Of a DNA stretch of 14,809 nucleotides, positions 7,721 through 13,966 are shown in pieces. Source of the DNA: JBBSDV01 sp038240335 (GTDB lineage: Bacteria; Chloroflexota; Dehalococcoidia; DSTF01; JACRBR01); contig JBBSDV010000072.1 of assembly GCA_038240335.1 (NCBI GenBank), positions 1 to 14,809 on the forward strand. The letters run 5' to 3'. The notes under the pieces are model-generated. The model was not told where the DNA came from. It saw only the letters and a list, made by a program, of their open reading frames with translations, and searched no databases. The position numbers and the translations under genes are program-made. The first letter of the stretch is position 1; every line of letters begins with the position of its first letter.

Positions 7721-8710
7721 ATGACCGCGACCAATCGTCCGCCGTCCAGGACGTCTCGCCCGCTTGGCGTTGCCAGCCGGACGGTAGAGCTTCGGCCCGT
7801 CCCTCCGTTCCGACTCGACGCGACCGTCGCGGTGCTGCGGCGCAACGTCCGAAACCCTGTCGACCGTTGGGACGGCGAACGCTATCTGCGCGTCTTCGAC
7901 CTGACAACGGAGCTCTCTGCCGTGACTGTGCGTCAGGTCGGACCGCTGGAGAACCCACGCCTGCTGCTCGACATCACCGTCGAGAACGACGCACTCTTGC
8001 ATCTCACGGTGCGTATCGTGCGCACAATGCTTGGCCTCGACCTCGACCTGCGAGGGTTGTACACGCTCGCACGCCGTGACCGCCGCCTTCGGTCGATGGT
8101 TGAGCCCCTCCGCGGGATGAAGCCTCCACGGCTGGCTTCGGTGTTCGAATCGCTCGTCGGCGCCGTCGCCTGCCAACAACTGAGCATCACCGCTGGCATG
8201 ACAATCATGGGCCGCCTCGTGCAACGCTTCGGGCGGCACGCAGAGGTCGGCGACCATGACGCGTTCGCGTTCCCACGAGCGGACGCACTCGCCGGAGCCT
8301 CGCAAGACGAACTCCGAGGCCTTGGCTTCAGCTACGCCAAGGCGCGCACGCTGATCGGACTGGCTCGCGACGTCCTGGGCGGCGCGCTCGATCTGGAAGA
8401 TCTGGCGAAGGAGTCCAACGACACCGCGCTCGCGCGCCTGCGAGCGCAGCCGGGCATCGGACCGTGGAGTGCCGAGTACGCGCTGCTGCGCGGCCTCGGG
8501 CGCTTGGACGTCTTTCCGGTAGACGACGTTGGCGCCGCGAACGCGCTGGCGCACCGCCTCGACCTGCGATCGACGCCAACACCGGCACGCGTCCGCGAGA
8601 TCACGGCGCGCTGGGGTGAGTGGCGCGGGGCGGTGTACCTGCATCTCCTCGGCCTGCGCTTCATCGACTCGGGCCAGCTCGCGCCATCACCGGCTGCCGG
8701 AACCCGGTAG
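7721..8710 (+). CDS. AlkA-like DNA-3-methyladenine glycosylase (HhH-GPD)
   Basis: A 329-residue base-excision repair enzyme that removes alkylated bases from DNA. The C-terminal two thirds carry the HhH-GPD fold: FESLVGAVACQQLSITAGM, the hairpin LRAQPGIGPWSAEYALLRGL (Gly-rich turn and the W-S/T-A-E-Y helix), and DVFPVDDVGAANAL, where Asp269 corresponds by family position to the catalytic Asp of E. coli AlkA. The N-terminal 120 residues (VELRPVPPFRLDATVAVLR and following) match the AlkA-type N-terminal domain. The ATG at 7721 lacks a ribosome site and the first 25 residues are unordered in character, so the true start could be a little downstream or the mRNA leaderless. Its divergent partner is the YeaO-type gene. 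Confidence 0.93.
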   Translation: MTATNRPPSRTSRPLGVASRTVELRPVPPFRLDATVAVLRRNVRNPVDRWDGERYLRVFDLTTELSAVTVRQVGPLENPRLLLDITVENDALLHLTVRIVRTMLGLDLDLRGLYTLARRDRRLRSMVEPLRGMKPPRLASVFESLVGAVACQQLSITAGMTIMGRLVQRFGRHAEVGDHDAFAFPRADALAGASQDELRGLGFSYAKARTLIGLARDVLGGALDLEDLAKESNDTALARLRAQPGIGPWSAEYALLRGLGRLDVFPVDDVGAANALAHRLDLRSTPTPARVREITARWGEWRGAVYLHLLGLRFIDSGQLAPSPAAGTR

Positions 8711-8776
8711 CGCATGCGCCCGACGTCGTCTTGCCCGGCTCGCTCACCATGTTCGGACGAAGGCGACCGGTCCGGC

Positions 8777-8814
8777 GTGAAGCGCGGCAGGCGGCGTGTG
8801 AAGGCCGCGTGAAG
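8777..8814 (-). promoter_or_regulatory. Operator array A2: GTGAAG x3, spacing 21 then 11
   Basis: Perfect GTGAAG at 8777, 8798 and 8809. By the polarity inferred from A1, A4, A5 and A6 it would drive the minus strand, but only the 3' end of alkA lies there in antisense. No clear -10 was seen (GAACAT at the expected place). Confidence 0.72.
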
Positions 8815-8868
8815 GCTCACTCTCAGGTTAACTCGAACCCGCGGCATCCAGACTGCGGTTACGTTTGT

Positions 8869-8907
8869 CTACGCAACCTCGTTCGAGGCGCTCTCCGATG
8901 TTTCCAT
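8869..8907 (-). CDS. Possible 12-residue ORF with strong ribosome site
   Basis: On the minus strand GGGAGG sits six bases before an ATG at 8907 that opens METSESASNEVA and a TAG. The ribosome site is better than those of several genes here. It is too short to assess for coding character; it could be a leader peptide of a minus-strand transcript started from array A3, or chance. Confidence 0.2.
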   Translation of the reverse strand: METSESASNEVA

Positions 8908-8933
8908 AATTAACCTCCCGCCCTCGGCCGTAC

Positions 8934-8971
8934 GTGAAGTCCGGCAGCGCGCGTGTTAAGAGCGTGTGAAC
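8934..8971 (-). promoter_or_regulatory. Operator array A3: GTGAAG/GTTAAG/GTGAAC, spacing 21 then 11
   Basis: GTGAAG at 8934, GTTAAG at 8955, GTGAAC at 8966. It faces A4 head to head, with 16 bases between them. On its proximal side a minus-strand AATTAT (8906-8911) lies at the distance where other arrays have a -10. Confidence 0.68.
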
Positions 8972-8987
8972 CTGAGGCGCAGGTCGC

Positions 8988-9025
8988 GTTCACATCTTCT
9001 TCACCCGCAGCGGCTCGCAGTTCAC
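8988..9025 (+). promoter_or_regulatory. Operator array A4: GTTCAC/CTTCAC/GTTCAC, spacing 11 then 21
   Basis: GTTCAC at 8988, CTTCAC at 8999 and GTTCAC at 9020, the mirror orientation of A3. The single distal repeat lies where a -35 would be, 21 bases before the GATAAT at 9047. It very probably controls the MCxxCxC gene at 9092. Confidence 0.75.
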
Positions 9026-9046
9026 GCCGGCCCAACGCGGGGAGCC

Positions 9047-9052
9047 GATAAT
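9047..9052 (+). promoter_or_regulatory. -10 element of the MCxxCxC gene promoter
   Basis: GATAAT matches the TATAAT consensus at five of six places. No good -35 exists at 17 bases; array A4 occupies that position instead, as expected for an activator-dependent promoter. Predicted start of transcription is about 9059, giving a leader of about 33 bases. Confidence 0.55.
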
Positions 9053-9091
9053 CGAACATGAAGACCAATCCGGAAAAGGAGTTAGCCAACT

Positions 9092-9262
9092 ATGTGTGTC
9101 TCGTGCGGTTGCAGTGCCCCCAACAACAAGGCTGGTGATCCCCGGAACATCACACTCGACGAACTGACGGCAGCGGCGAGCGCCGCCGGCATCCCGCTCA
9201 AACAGGTCGGTGAGAACATCGCGCGTGCGACGGGTGCGATGCCAGCGCTGTCGAAGCAGTAG
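9092..9262 (+). CDS. 56-residue MCxxCxC microprotein
   Basis: Starts MCVSCGCSAPNNKAGDPRNI, then TLDELTAAASAAGIPLKQVG, and ends after 56 residues at TAG 9260-9262. Three cysteines in CxxCxC at the very N-terminus suggest a metal or iron-sulfur site; the rest looks like a short two-helix domain (TLDELTAAASAAGI resembles a helix that begins with TxDEL). Small proteins with this layout occur in several bacterial phyla as hypothetical proteins; I cannot assign a function. A good ribosome site AAAGGAG lies ten bases before the ATG, a GATAAT -10 is at 9047 and the double operator A3/A4 lies just upstream, so expression is clearly planned and likely strongly regulated. An overlapping ATG at 9058 in another frame (26 codons) has no ribosome site. 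A GC-rich hairpin follows the stop. Confidence 0.85.
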   Translation: MCVSCGCSAPNNKAGDPRNITLDELTAAASAAGIPLKQVGENIARATGAMPALSKQ

Positions 9263-9275
9263 TCACAATGATGCG

Positions 9276-9308
9276 CCCGTGTTGCCCGCAAGGTGCGGGC
9301 GGCGCGGG
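9276..9308 (+). terminator. GC-rich hairpin after the MCxxCxC gene
   Basis: GCCCGC (9284-9289), loop AAGGT, GCGGGC (9295-9300) form a perfect six-pair stem; CCCG (9276-9279) and CGGG (9305-9308) can extend it across a 4x4 internal loop. It begins 14 bases after the stop codon. No T tract follows, so it is an imperfect intrinsic terminator or an mRNA 3' stabiliser. Confidence 0.45.
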
Positions 9309-9707
9309 TAGGCTACGGCTTGCCACGGATCACGACCCAACTGTCTTGATTTCGTGGCTGCTGCGCGTGCCGGCACGCGATCGCAGACGTGGCGGTTGTC
9401 TGCGGCGCTTCTATCGACTGGGGCTTCGATAAACGACAGCTGATCCTCAAAGAATCAATGGGTTGTCGCTTTTTCAGCCCAACGTTCGCCTACTCTCCTA
9501 CTGCGTGCCGCCGTGGTGCCGTACCAGCTCAGGTCAATTGCGGCAACGGCACAGTTTTGGATCCTCCTCGTGCCGCTCGTCGTAGTCTCTGTCCGCCGTC
9601 TGAGAGCGAAGATCAAGCCCGGAGTGCGAGCTGGCGGAACACCCGCTACAGGACGGGTCACGTGGCGGCCGGCAAGCTTGGCGGAGTGTGCGGCGACCGC
9701 GCCGAAC
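9309..9707. other. Intergenic region with no recognised gene
   Basis: About 400 bases between the hairpin and the 3' end of the molybdopterin gene. A plus-strand frame at 9513 contains a hydrophobic run (FWILLVPLVVVSV) and a minus-strand frame spans 9455-9661, but neither has a ribosome site or family character. No tRNA, array or inverted repeat was found. Confidence 0.45.
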
Positions 9708-11501
9708 CTAGATCGATTGTCGATACCCGAAGAACTCGTGGTCCTCGTTGTAGCCGCCGAAGCCGCCGCCGATCTCTGAGAAGTCTGCGACGAACTCCAT
9801 GCCCTTGATCCACTTGACCTGTTTGAATCCGAGCTGCGTCTCGTTTCGCAGACGCAGCGGGGCGCCGTGACCGAACGACAAGGACTCGTCGTTCATGTCG
9901 TAGGCGAGCATCGTCAAGTGATAGCTCATCTGCTCGATCGGGTGCGCGTCGTAGTAGATGCCTCCGTCCGGGCCGTCGCCGAGAGAGTAGAAGACAACCC
10001 ACTTTGCATCGGGACGCGGCTTGACGAAATCCATGATCGTTTGCATCGAGACACCGCCCCACCTGGCGATGCCCGACCACCCCTGGATGCAGAAGTGCTG
10101 GGTGATCTGCTCATGGTGCGGGAGCGCCCGCAGTTCGCCCAGGGAGAACTCGACGGGATGTTCCACGAGCCCCACGATCTGCAGCCGGTAGTCGGCGAAG
10201 TTGTTCGCGAACATCGCCCGGTACTCCTCGGACTCGGGGTACGCTCCGTTGTGCCAGAAGTACGGGGAGATATCGCTCTCGTCGTACTCGCCGGGAGTGG
10301 CGTCGAGGTGCTCGAAGAGCTGTTGCACCGGGCCGATCAAGGCAAATCCGACTCGCTGCACGACGCGCGGGTGACGGAGCGTGAAGGGCGTCGCCGCAAC
10401 CCAACCAACGAGGACCACGACCATCGAGATCGCGAAGATCGAGAAGCCTACCCAGCTCTCGTTGTCGCGTGCCGCGTAGATGTGGTTGAGGTTGCGCAAC
10501 AGGCCGGTCGTGAAGACCATCGTGACGTGCATGCCGATGAAGGACAGGAACCAGACGAGCACCAGGAAGTGCAGTGACCTCGCTGTCTGGATGCTAAGCA
10601 CTTTGCTGATCGGCTTGAAGCGCGTGGACAGCGCCGGCGACATGCCCAGCCCGGTGAGGAGTGCGAGTGGCGCCGCGACGAAGATCGTGACGAAGTAGGC
10701 GAGCAGTTGGAGACTGTTGTACGCGACCCACCCGTTGTCGGTCGGCCAGTTCAACGAGAGGTACTGAATCAGCACCGACACCGCGTTGGGGAAGACGTCC
10801 CAGCTGGTCGGCACAACGTGCCTCCAGTGCGGCGTGGCGAACAGTAAGACGTAGAAGACCATGCCGTTCAACAACCACAAGACGTCGATCCCGAGATGCC
10901 ACCAGCGGGCCAGACCGATGGAGTGCCGGATTCCCGGGAGCCCTACCTGTCCCGGTAAGCTGATGGAGTCTTGCTTCGCCGTCCACAGCGGGTCAGCAGG
11001 AACAGGTTTTTGGATACGGAACCAATCCCTGCCCGGCGTGCTGTGCCGCGTCCAGTACAGGCGCGGGTGGTCGCTGAGGATCTGCACCCCGGACCGGATG
11101 ATGAAGATCAACAGGAACAGGTTGAAGAAGTGCTGCACACCCACCCAGAATGGCAGTCCGGCGCTGGCGTCGGCGGAGTCGACAGTGCCGGGGTAGCGGG
11201 CGATGAAGCGCTCCACTGGCGGGAGAGTACGAAGGCCCTGCGCGGCCGCCACGGCGGCAATAAGAACCACGAATCCAATCGGCAGCAGCCAGAGCAGGTT
11301 GAACCACGTGCTACGGCCGATGCGCAGCCGGGGTGCGATGCCGTGCGCCTCGGGAATCGAACCGGCCCAGGTGGTCGGATCGACGATATCGCCGCCCTCC
11401 GTGAGTTGCGATCGAAGGCTTTTTACCACCTCGGGCGTGATCGCCGACGACGTGGAAGCGCGCAGACCCTCGGGCGTCGGACGGCTGGCTTGATCTGGCA
11501 T
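9708..11501 (-). CDS. Cytochrome b (six-helix) fused to sulfite-oxidase-type molybdopterin domain
   Basis: A 597-residue membrane oxidoreductase. The N-terminal part has six hydrophobic helices at about 66-88, 116-142, 200-223, 259-284, 308-334 and 349-373; His124, His202, His311 and His325 sit in or next to helices 2, 3 and 5 and are candidate haem b ligands, as in cytochrome b561/YedZ-like proteins. The C-terminal part (about 410-597) is an oxidoreductase molybdopterin-binding domain: GLVEHPVEFSLGELRALP, then QHFCIQGWSGIARWGGVSM with Cys471 as the expected Mo ligand, and the SYHLTMLAYDMNDESLS, HGAPLRLR and GFKQVKWIKGMEF blocks. The family includes sulfite oxidase and MsrP. MsrP and its haem partner MsrQ are usually separate; here both roles are in one chain, with no Tat signal, so the Mo side is decided by topology. 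The ATG at 11501 has GGTGGAG before it; a GTG at 11579 is the alternative. It follows the nuoF-like gene by 99 bases. Confidence 0.9.
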   Translation of the reverse strand: MPDQASRPTPEGLRASTSSAITPEVVKSLRSQLTEGGDIVDPTTWAGSIPEAHGIAPRLRIGRSTWFNLLWLLPIGFVVLIAAVAAAQGLRTLPPVERFIARYPGTVDSADASAGLPFWVGVQHFFNLFLLIFIIRSGVQILSDHPRLYWTRHSTPGRDWFRIQKPVPADPLWTAKQDSISLPGQVGLPGIRHSIGLARWWHLGIDVLWLLNGMVFYVLLFATPHWRHVVPTSWDVFPNAVSVLIQYLSLNWPTDNGWVAYNSLQLLAYFVTIFVAAPLALLTGLGMSPALSTRFKPISKVLSIQTARSLHFLVLVWFLSFIGMHVTMVFTTGLLRNLNHIYAARDNESWVGFSIFAISMVVVLVGWVAATPFTLRHPRVVQRVGFALIGPVQQLFEHLDATPGEYDESDISPYFWHNGAYPESEEYRAMFANNFADYRLQIVGLVEHPVEFSLGELRALPHHEQITQHFCIQGWSGIARWGGVSMQTIMDFVKPRPDAKWVVFYSLGDGPDGGIYYDAHPIEQMSYHLTMLAYDMNDESLSFGHGAPLRLRNETQLGFKQVKWIKGMEFVADFSEIGGGFGGYNEDHEFFGYRQSI

Positions 11502-11600
11502 GACGCTCCACCCACTGGACGCTCCTGCTGACGGTATCGTTGGAGTCACGCGAACGCAACGACGGACCGGCCTTTGCACGTCCAGTAGAGACGGTAGCCG

Positions 11601-12962
11601 CTAGTCGTAGGTCCAGTCCGGTTGCTTGCGCCTGTACTCCGCATCGAACGTGAATCCGTCACGTTCGCTGTATTCCTTGATCTTTGGTATCGGAAGGTCG
11701 TGCCGGCGCTGGCACGTGCCCGCGAGGTGGTCCTCGAATTCGTCCGGGAACGCGTCGAGGATGCTCCCGATCACGAGCTGCTCGGACGTCGCGAGGTAGC
11801 AGCGCTGCGCGTTCGTTACCCAGGTCGTCGTTTCGACGATCTCCTCGAGGTCGTCTGGGTGCGCGTCGCCGGCCAGCAGCCGGACGAGCCGTTCCGTAAT
11901 GCGCCGAGAACCGATCTTGCAGGGCGAGCACTGGTTGCACGACTCGGTGTAGAGGAAGTGCGAGTACATCTCTGCCACTCCAACCATGCACGCCGTGTCG
12001 TCGTAGACGATGAAGCCGCCGGATCCGAGCGCGGTCCCAGCGGCTTTCATCGAGTCGAAGCCGAGCACCGTATCCAGCTTGTCCTCGGTGATGACGGCGT
12101 TCGCAAGGCCGGGCAGCACAGCCTTGATCCTTCGTCCATCCTCGGCACCGCCCGCCACGCCTTCGATCAACTGCCGCAGCGTGCCCGCCACGGGGCGCTC
12201 GCGCACCGCAGGGCGGCGCACGTCGCCGAGTACGGTGAACACCATGGTGCCCGGCGTGTCTTCGGTGCCGAACGAGCGGAACCAGTCAGCTCCCTGCGTA
12301 ATGATGCCGGGAACGTGTGATAGGGTCTCGACGTTGTTCACAACGGTCGGGTTGCTCAGCTCCTCGTTCGGCCCGCCGTAGGCGCCGGTGAACAGCCCGT
12401 GCAGATATGGGGGCAGCACACGTGGGAGCGGCAACCCGCCCTCGATGACGGCAAGCAGCGCCTTCTCTTCGCCGAACAGGTACTCATCGGGGCCCCACAC
12501 GATCTCGATGTCGTTGGCAAACGACGTCTCGCTCTGGAGCTCCTCAAGCGCACGTTCGAGGCCCTGCAGCATCGGCTGGAACAGACGCTTTACGCCGATG
12601 TACGCACGCTTCGCTCCCGTCACCTTGCTCGCGATCGCCAGCCCCTCCAACATACGATACGGGTTATGGCTGAGCAGCATGCGATCTTTGAACGTCCCCG
12701 GCTCGCCCTCCGCGCCATTGCAGCACACGTACTTCGTCCGCGCCGGGCTCCGGCGCAAGTTGCCCCATTTGATGGCCGTTGGGAATCCGGCGCCGCCGCG
12801 GCCGCGCAGACCCGCCCGGCGGAGCAGGTCGAGCACCTGCTCAGGGTCGCTCGCCGACACTTGCTCGTAGGCGGCGAGCCCGCCTCGACTTCGGTACTCC
12901 CCGAGGCTCGTGACCGGCTCACTGGGGAGGACGATTTGGGTGGTTGTCCGTTGGCTGACCAT
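11601..12962 (-). CDS. NuoF-like NADH-binding flavoprotein (FMN, 4Fe-4S)
   Basis: A 453-residue homologue of the 51 kDa subunit of complex I. It has the FMN/NADH Gly-rich segment LRGRGGAGFPTAIKW (52-66), the second nucleotide-binding stretch CNGAEGEPGTFKDR (81-94), EEKALLAVIEGG (165-176), the SLBB-like middle, and the 4Fe-4S ligands CNQCSPC (Cys342, 345, 348) plus Cys388 in NAQRCYLATSEQ. All ligands are kept and length is normal. The same subunit type serves complex I, bidirectional hydrogenases and NAD-linked formate dehydrogenases, but no NuoE, NuoG, hydrogenase or formate dehydrogenase gene is nearby. Instead the next gene on the strand is the cytochrome b/molybdopterin fusion, so it probably feeds NADH electrons to that enzyme or takes them from it (inference). 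The ATG at 12962 is preceded by a weak site GCGAGATGACGAG; operator array A5 lies about 55 bases upstream. Confidence 0.93.
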   Translation of the reverse strand: MVSQRTTTQIVLPSEPVTSLGEYRSRGGLAAYEQVSASDPEQVLDLLRRAGLRGRGGAGFPTAIKWGNLRRSPARTKYVCCNGAEGEPGTFKDRMLLSHNPYRMLEGLAIASKVTGAKRAYIGVKRLFQPMLQGLERALEELQSETSFANDIEIVWGPDEYLFGEEKALLAVIEGGLPLPRVLPPYLHGLFTGAYGGPNEELSNPTVVNNVETLSHVPGIITQGADWFRSFGTEDTPGTMVFTVLGDVRRPAVRERPVAGTLRQLIEGVAGGAEDGRRIKAVLPGLANAVITEDKLDTVLGFDSMKAAGTALGSGGFIVYDDTACMVGVAEMYSHFLYTESCNQCSPCKIGSRRITERLVRLLAGDAHPDDLEEIVETTTWVTNAQRCYLATSEQLVIGSILDAFPDEFEDHLAGTCQRRHDLPIPKIKEYSERDGFTFDAEYRRKQPDWTYD

Positions 12963-13017
12963 GTCTCGTCATCTCGCTTTCCGGTGTGCATGGTGCACGG
13001 CCGATTCGTGATCTGAC

Positions 13018-13055
13018 GTGAAGAAAGTTTGGACTGACGTGAAGTGCACGTGAAG
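13018..13055 (-). promoter_or_regulatory. Operator array A5: GTGAAG x3, spacing 21 then 11
   Basis: Perfect GTGAAG at 13018, 13039 and 13050. Oriented towards the nuoF-like gene: the single repeat is proximal, about 55 bases from its ATG. A weak minus-strand CACCAT (12990-12995) is at the expected -10 place. Confidence 0.75.
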
Positions 13056-13073
13056 CAACGGTCCGACTGCAGA

Positions 13074-13111
13074 GATCACGACGTCTTCACGTCACCGAAG
13101 CCTGGCTTCAC
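13074..13111 (+). promoter_or_regulatory. Operator array A6: GATCAC/CTTCAC/CTTCAC, spacing 11 then 21
   Basis: GATCAC at 13074 (one change), CTTCAC at 13085 and CTTCAC at 13106, head to head with A5 across 18 bases. The proximal repeat is 22 bases before TACAGT at 13134-13139, the same geometry as A4 and its GATAAT. Confidence 0.68.
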
Positions 13112-13133
13112 GCGCCATTTGACGAACGCGGTC

Positions 13134-13139
13134 TACAGT
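13134..13139 (+). promoter_or_regulatory. Candidate -10 of the DUF4177-like gene
   Basis: TACAGT matches TATAAT at four of six positions. A TTGACG at 13119-13124 is too close to act as its -35, so A6 is the more likely activating element. Confidence 0.35.
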
Positions 13140-13219
13140 TGCGTCGATGGGCTGGCAGATCTTCGCCTACTTGGGAGCATAGCGGCCGCCGTGCCTGCAA
13201 CGGGATTGAGAGTAGACCC

Positions 13220-13390
13220 ATGTATGAGTATCAAGCCAAGCACGAGCCGTTCGACATTGCCAAGGCTATGACGTTGAGTAATGAGATGGCGCAGGATGGA
13301 TGGCGGCTCATAACCGCATTGGAAGACGAACAGATGCTCATGCGAGGCGTCTGGCTGATCTTTGAAAGACCGGTACGGCAGGCGGCGTAA
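13220..13390 (+). CDS. DUF4177-like small protein
   Basis: A 56-residue protein: MYEYQAKHEPFDIAKAMTLS, NEMAQDGWRLITALEDEQML, then WLIFERPVRQAA. The layout YEY near the start, GWRL in the middle and a closing IFERP strand is that of the small DUF4177 family, whose function is unknown. The ATG at 13220 was chosen because that family begins directly with M-YEY; GAGAG lies about eight bases before it. An upstream in-frame ATG at 13139 would add 27 residues without family character. It is divergent from the nuoF-like gene, with the A5/A6 double operator between them, so the two are probably co-regulated. Confidence 0.75.
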   Translation: MYEYQAKHEPFDIAKAMTLSNEMAQDGWRLITALEDEQMLMRGVWLIFERPVRQAA

Positions 13391-13750
13391 GCAGGCGCGC
13401 CCGGTGCGCAAATGTCGGACGACCTAGCCGTCGCGCTCAACTCGATGATCGCATGCGGGCGAACGTAGCATTGCGAACGAGCGACGCGACGGCGGCGCGC
13501 AACTGACGATGCCAAGCGGCGCCGTCGCATCGACAACGTCGGGCTTCTGACGGTGGAATGGCTCAGCGACCATCGAATTTGTTAGGGAGTATCGCAACAT
13601 CCGCGACGGCCACGGAGGCTCATACGAAGACAACATGTACTACGACGCATGGGTAGAGAGCTAACAAGTTGAGGAACTCCTGCGGCACTACACCGTGGTA
13701 GCGCCGGGTTGTCCGCGCGGACGGCTGACCGAAGAAGAGGGAGCGACAGT
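13391..13750. other. Degraded stretch with a coding-like fragment
   Basis: About 360 bases with no intact gene. A plus-strand fragment in two registers looks like decayed coding DNA: at about 13507-13570 DAKRRRRIDNVGLLTVEWLS, then one register later, ending at a TAA near 13664, the text REYRNIRDGHGGSYEDNMYY and DAWVES. They would join with a small indel near 13575-13590. No family recognised. The rest shows nothing. Confidence 0.35.
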
Positions 13751-13966
13751 ATGGCGTCGTCAACGGAGCGCCCGCCTCCTCCCCCGAAGGACGTCGGCGC
13801 CAACGCCAACAGCCTGGCGCAAGTCGTTGGACCGAGCGGAAGTCGGTTTCGTGTCATGGTCGCGTCCGGTGATCGCGTCATCTGGTCGTGCTCACACGTG
13901 CGTTTCACGGAGCACTCGGCCAAGGCCTGCGCCGGAGCACTAACGCTGGCCGAATGCTATGCCTGA
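13751..13966 (+). CDS. Small WSC-H-SA-CA family protein (copy 2)
   Basis: A 71-residue protein opening MASSTERPPPPPKDVGANAN, a Pro-rich leader, followed by FRVMVASGDRVIWSCSHVR and FTEHSAKACAGALTLAECYA. The second half is clearly paralogous to the product at 696-926 with the same WSC.HV.FT.HSA.ACA pattern. The ATG at 13751 is preceded by GAAGAGGGAG, a good ribosome site, while an earlier ATG at 13709 lies within unlikely text. Its stop overlaps the start of the DUF488 gene by eight bases, so the two are translationally coupled. The conserved Cys and His residues hint at metal binding; the role is unknown. Confidence 0.82.
   Translation: MASSTERPPPPPKDVGANANSLAQVVGPSGSRFRVMVASGDRVIWSCSHVRFTEHSAKACAGALTLAECYA

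Larger units (their letters stand above)
8711..9091. other. Regulatory-dense intergenic region after alkA
   Basis: About 380 bases holding three copies of the 21/11 operator array (A2 8777-8814, A3 8934-8971, A4 8988-9025), a GATAAT -10 element at 9047-9052, and a near-palindrome CCTCGTTCGAGG at 8877-8888. On the minus strand GGGAGG precedes an ATG at 8907 opening a 12-codon frame (METSESASNEVA). No larger gene is supported. Confidence 0.6.

Noticed and set aside
6939..7724. Plus-strand frame of 261 codons
   Set aside because: Its second half is antisense to the YeaO-type gene and the first half has no domain or start signal.
7682..8644. Long minus-strand frame of 320 codons opposite the DNA glycosylase
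   Set aside because: The plus strand encodes a full AlkA-like enzyme with catalytic residues; the minus frame has no recognisable sequence.
9058..9138. 26-codon frame from ATG 9058 overlapping the MCxxCxC gene
   Set aside because: No ribosome site, out of frame with the better-supported gene, no family character; kept only as a possible leaderless leader.
9389..9808. Plus-strand frame of 139 codons and overlapping frames before the molybdopterin gene
   Set aside because: No ribosome site, composition unlike the real genes, and its end runs into the opposite gene.
10381..10517. GTGAAG words inside the cytochrome b/molybdopterin gene (10390, 10512)
   Set aside because: They lack the 21/11 spacing and lie in coding sequence, so they look like chance.
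3305..13111. GTGAAG repeats as a CRISPR array or transposon ends
   Set aside because: Units are six bases, three per site, with different flanks and two orientations; there are no long repeats, spacers or target duplications.
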